Source: DATJPR01 sp035506295
GTDB lineage: Bacteria > Bacteroidota > Ignavibacteria > UBA10030 > UBA6906
Reading direction: 5' to 3'
DNA: 7,743 nt
Assembly: GCA_035506295.1 (NCBI GenBank)
Contig: DATJPR010000258.1
Coordinates: 1-7,743 of the forward strand
This document shows, piece after piece, positions 7,169 through 7,743 of this stretch (the stretch's first letter is position 1; every line of letters begins with the position of its first letter). The notes beneath the pieces were generated by a model. The model searched no databases, had not been told where the DNA came from, and worked only from the letters and a program-made list of their open reading frames with translations. The translations under genes were made by a program, and so were the position numbers.

Positions 7169-7195
7169 TTTTTTCACCACTTGTCCATACTTTCT

Positions 7196-7202
7196 GAGGG
7201 AG
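7196..7202 (+). promoter_or_regulatory. Ribosome binding site for pdaD
   Basis: GAGGGAG lies eight bases before TTG 7211-7213 and is the best Shine-Dalgarno sequence on the plus strand of this window. It decides the TTG start of pdaD. An ATG at 7203 lies closer but is out of frame with the conserved protein. Confidence 0.65.
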
Positions 7203-7210
7203 ATGAGAAA

Positions 7211-7743
7211 TTGTACGTTCCAGGTAGATTGTTCTTCACCAAGGGGGTCGGTCGGCACAAGGACTACCTCCAATCCTTCGAGCTTGCGCTCCGCGACGCG
7301 AAAATCGAGAAATGCAATCTGGTAACGGTCTCGAGCATCTTTCCGCCGGGGTGCAAACGGATCTCGACTGAGGAGGGATTGAAGGTGCTGCAGCCGGGGC
7401 AGATCACCTTCGCGGTCATGGCGCGGAACGCCACCTGTGAACCGAACCGGCTGATCGCCGCCTCCATCGGCGTCGCCGTGCCTGCCGACACCGCCCAGTA
7501 CGGCTATCTCTCGGAACACCATCCGTATGGGGAGACCGACGAGAAGGCCGGCGAATACGCCGAAGACCTTGCCGCCACGATGCTCGCGACGACGCTGGGC
7601 GTCGAGTTCGACCCCAACACCGCGTGGGATGAACGCGAGAAGCTCTACAAAATGAGCGGGAAGATTGTCCGCACCTACAACGTCACCCAGTCGGCCGAAG
7701 GACACAAGGACGGACTGTGGACGACGGTCGTGGCGTGCGCAAT
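7211..7743 (+). CDS. pdaD: Pyruvoyl-dependent arginine decarboxylase, C-terminus cut by window edge
   Basis: This enzyme decarboxylates arginine to agmatine, the entry to polyamine synthesis. It uses a pyruvoyl group made by self-cleavage instead of pyridoxal phosphate. I read 177 residues with no stop. The N-terminus YVPGRLFFTKGVGRHK is typical. VSSIFPPGCK at 40-49 contains the Ser41-Ser42 cleavage site, so Ser42 would become the pyruvoyl group. QYGYLSEHHPYGET, AGEYAEDLAATMLATT and FDPNTAWDERE follow as in the family. Bacterial members are about 180 residues, so only a few residues seem to be missing. The start is TTG 7211: the frame is open back to the tyrS stop, but the only other candidate is TTG 7181, which has no ribosome binding site. 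The gene lies 42 nt after tyrS and is probably co-transcribed. The assignment is firm; the exact start is likely. Confidence 0.93.
   Translation, partial: MYVPGRLFFTKGVGRHKDYLQSFELALRDAKIEKCNLVTVSSIFPPGCKRISTEEGLKVLQPGQITFAVMARNATCEPNRLIAASIGVAVPADTAQYGYLSEHHPYGETDEKAGEYAEDLAATMLATTLGVEFDPNTAWDEREKLYKMSGKIVRTYNVTQSAEGHKDGLWTTVVACA

Noticed and set aside
7154..7176. Possible terminator after tyrS (ATCA-AGGCC-TGAT followed by a T run)
   Set aside because: The stem is only four base pairs with two G/C-poor ends and lies within the tyrS stop region. It is too weak to call.
7186..7191. CATACT as a -10 box for a separate pdaD promoter
   Set aside because: No acceptable -35 lies about 17 bp upstream, and the start would fall inside the Shine-Dalgarno sequence, leaving no ribosome binding site on the mRNA.
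6686..7705. Minus-strand 339-codon open frame
   Set aside because: It lies antisense to the 3' part of tyrS and most of pdaD, both of which are clearly conserved on the plus strand.

Overview
The window is ordinary, gene-dense bacterial chromosome with fairly high GC. It holds two divergent gene clusters that share one 239-bp intergenic region (5241-5479). Several traits suggest the FCB group, near Chlorobi/Ignavibacteria: a fused alpha/beta 2-oxoacid dehydrogenase E1, a pyruvoyl-dependent arginine decarboxylase that reads very like my memory of the green-sulfur-bacterial family, and a TyrZ-like tyrosyl-tRNA synthetase. This placement is an inference from family recall, not from a search.

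Minus strand, in transcription order from 5240 down to 1: lpdA (dihydrolipoyl dehydrogenase, E3), lipB (octanoyl transferase), a 693-residue fused E1 alpha-beta of branched-chain 2-oxoacid dehydrogenase type, and a separate E1 alpha of pyruvate/acetoin dehydrogenase type that runs off the left edge. The genes are tightly packed: a 33-nt gap, then an ATGA overlap, then a 10-nt gap. They look like one operon for lipoate-dependent 2-oxoacid dehydrogenase complexes. E1 decarboxylates the 2-oxoacid, E2 carries the acyl group on a lipoyl arm, E3 reoxidises that arm, and LipB starts making the arm. No E2 or lipA is in the window, and the partner E1 beta of the separate E1 alpha is not visible either.

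Plus strand, from 5480 to the right edge: smpB (tmRNA-binding protein, trans-translation), tyrS directly abutting it, then after 42 nt pdaD (pyruvoyl-dependent arginine decarboxylase). pdaD begins at a TTG codon behind a good Shine-Dalgarno sequence and is cut by the right edge very near its expected C-terminus.

The intergenic region carries two good sigma70-like promoters facing apart. lpdA has TTGACT-17 bp-TATATT and smpB has TTGATT-17 bp-TATACT. Their positions help set the start codons of both genes. I see no RNA gene, mobile element, CRISPR array, pseudogene or convincing terminator. I also see no clearly new biological system. The points most worth a second look are the two different E1 types in one operon, the placement of lipB, and the organisation of the divergent promoter region.
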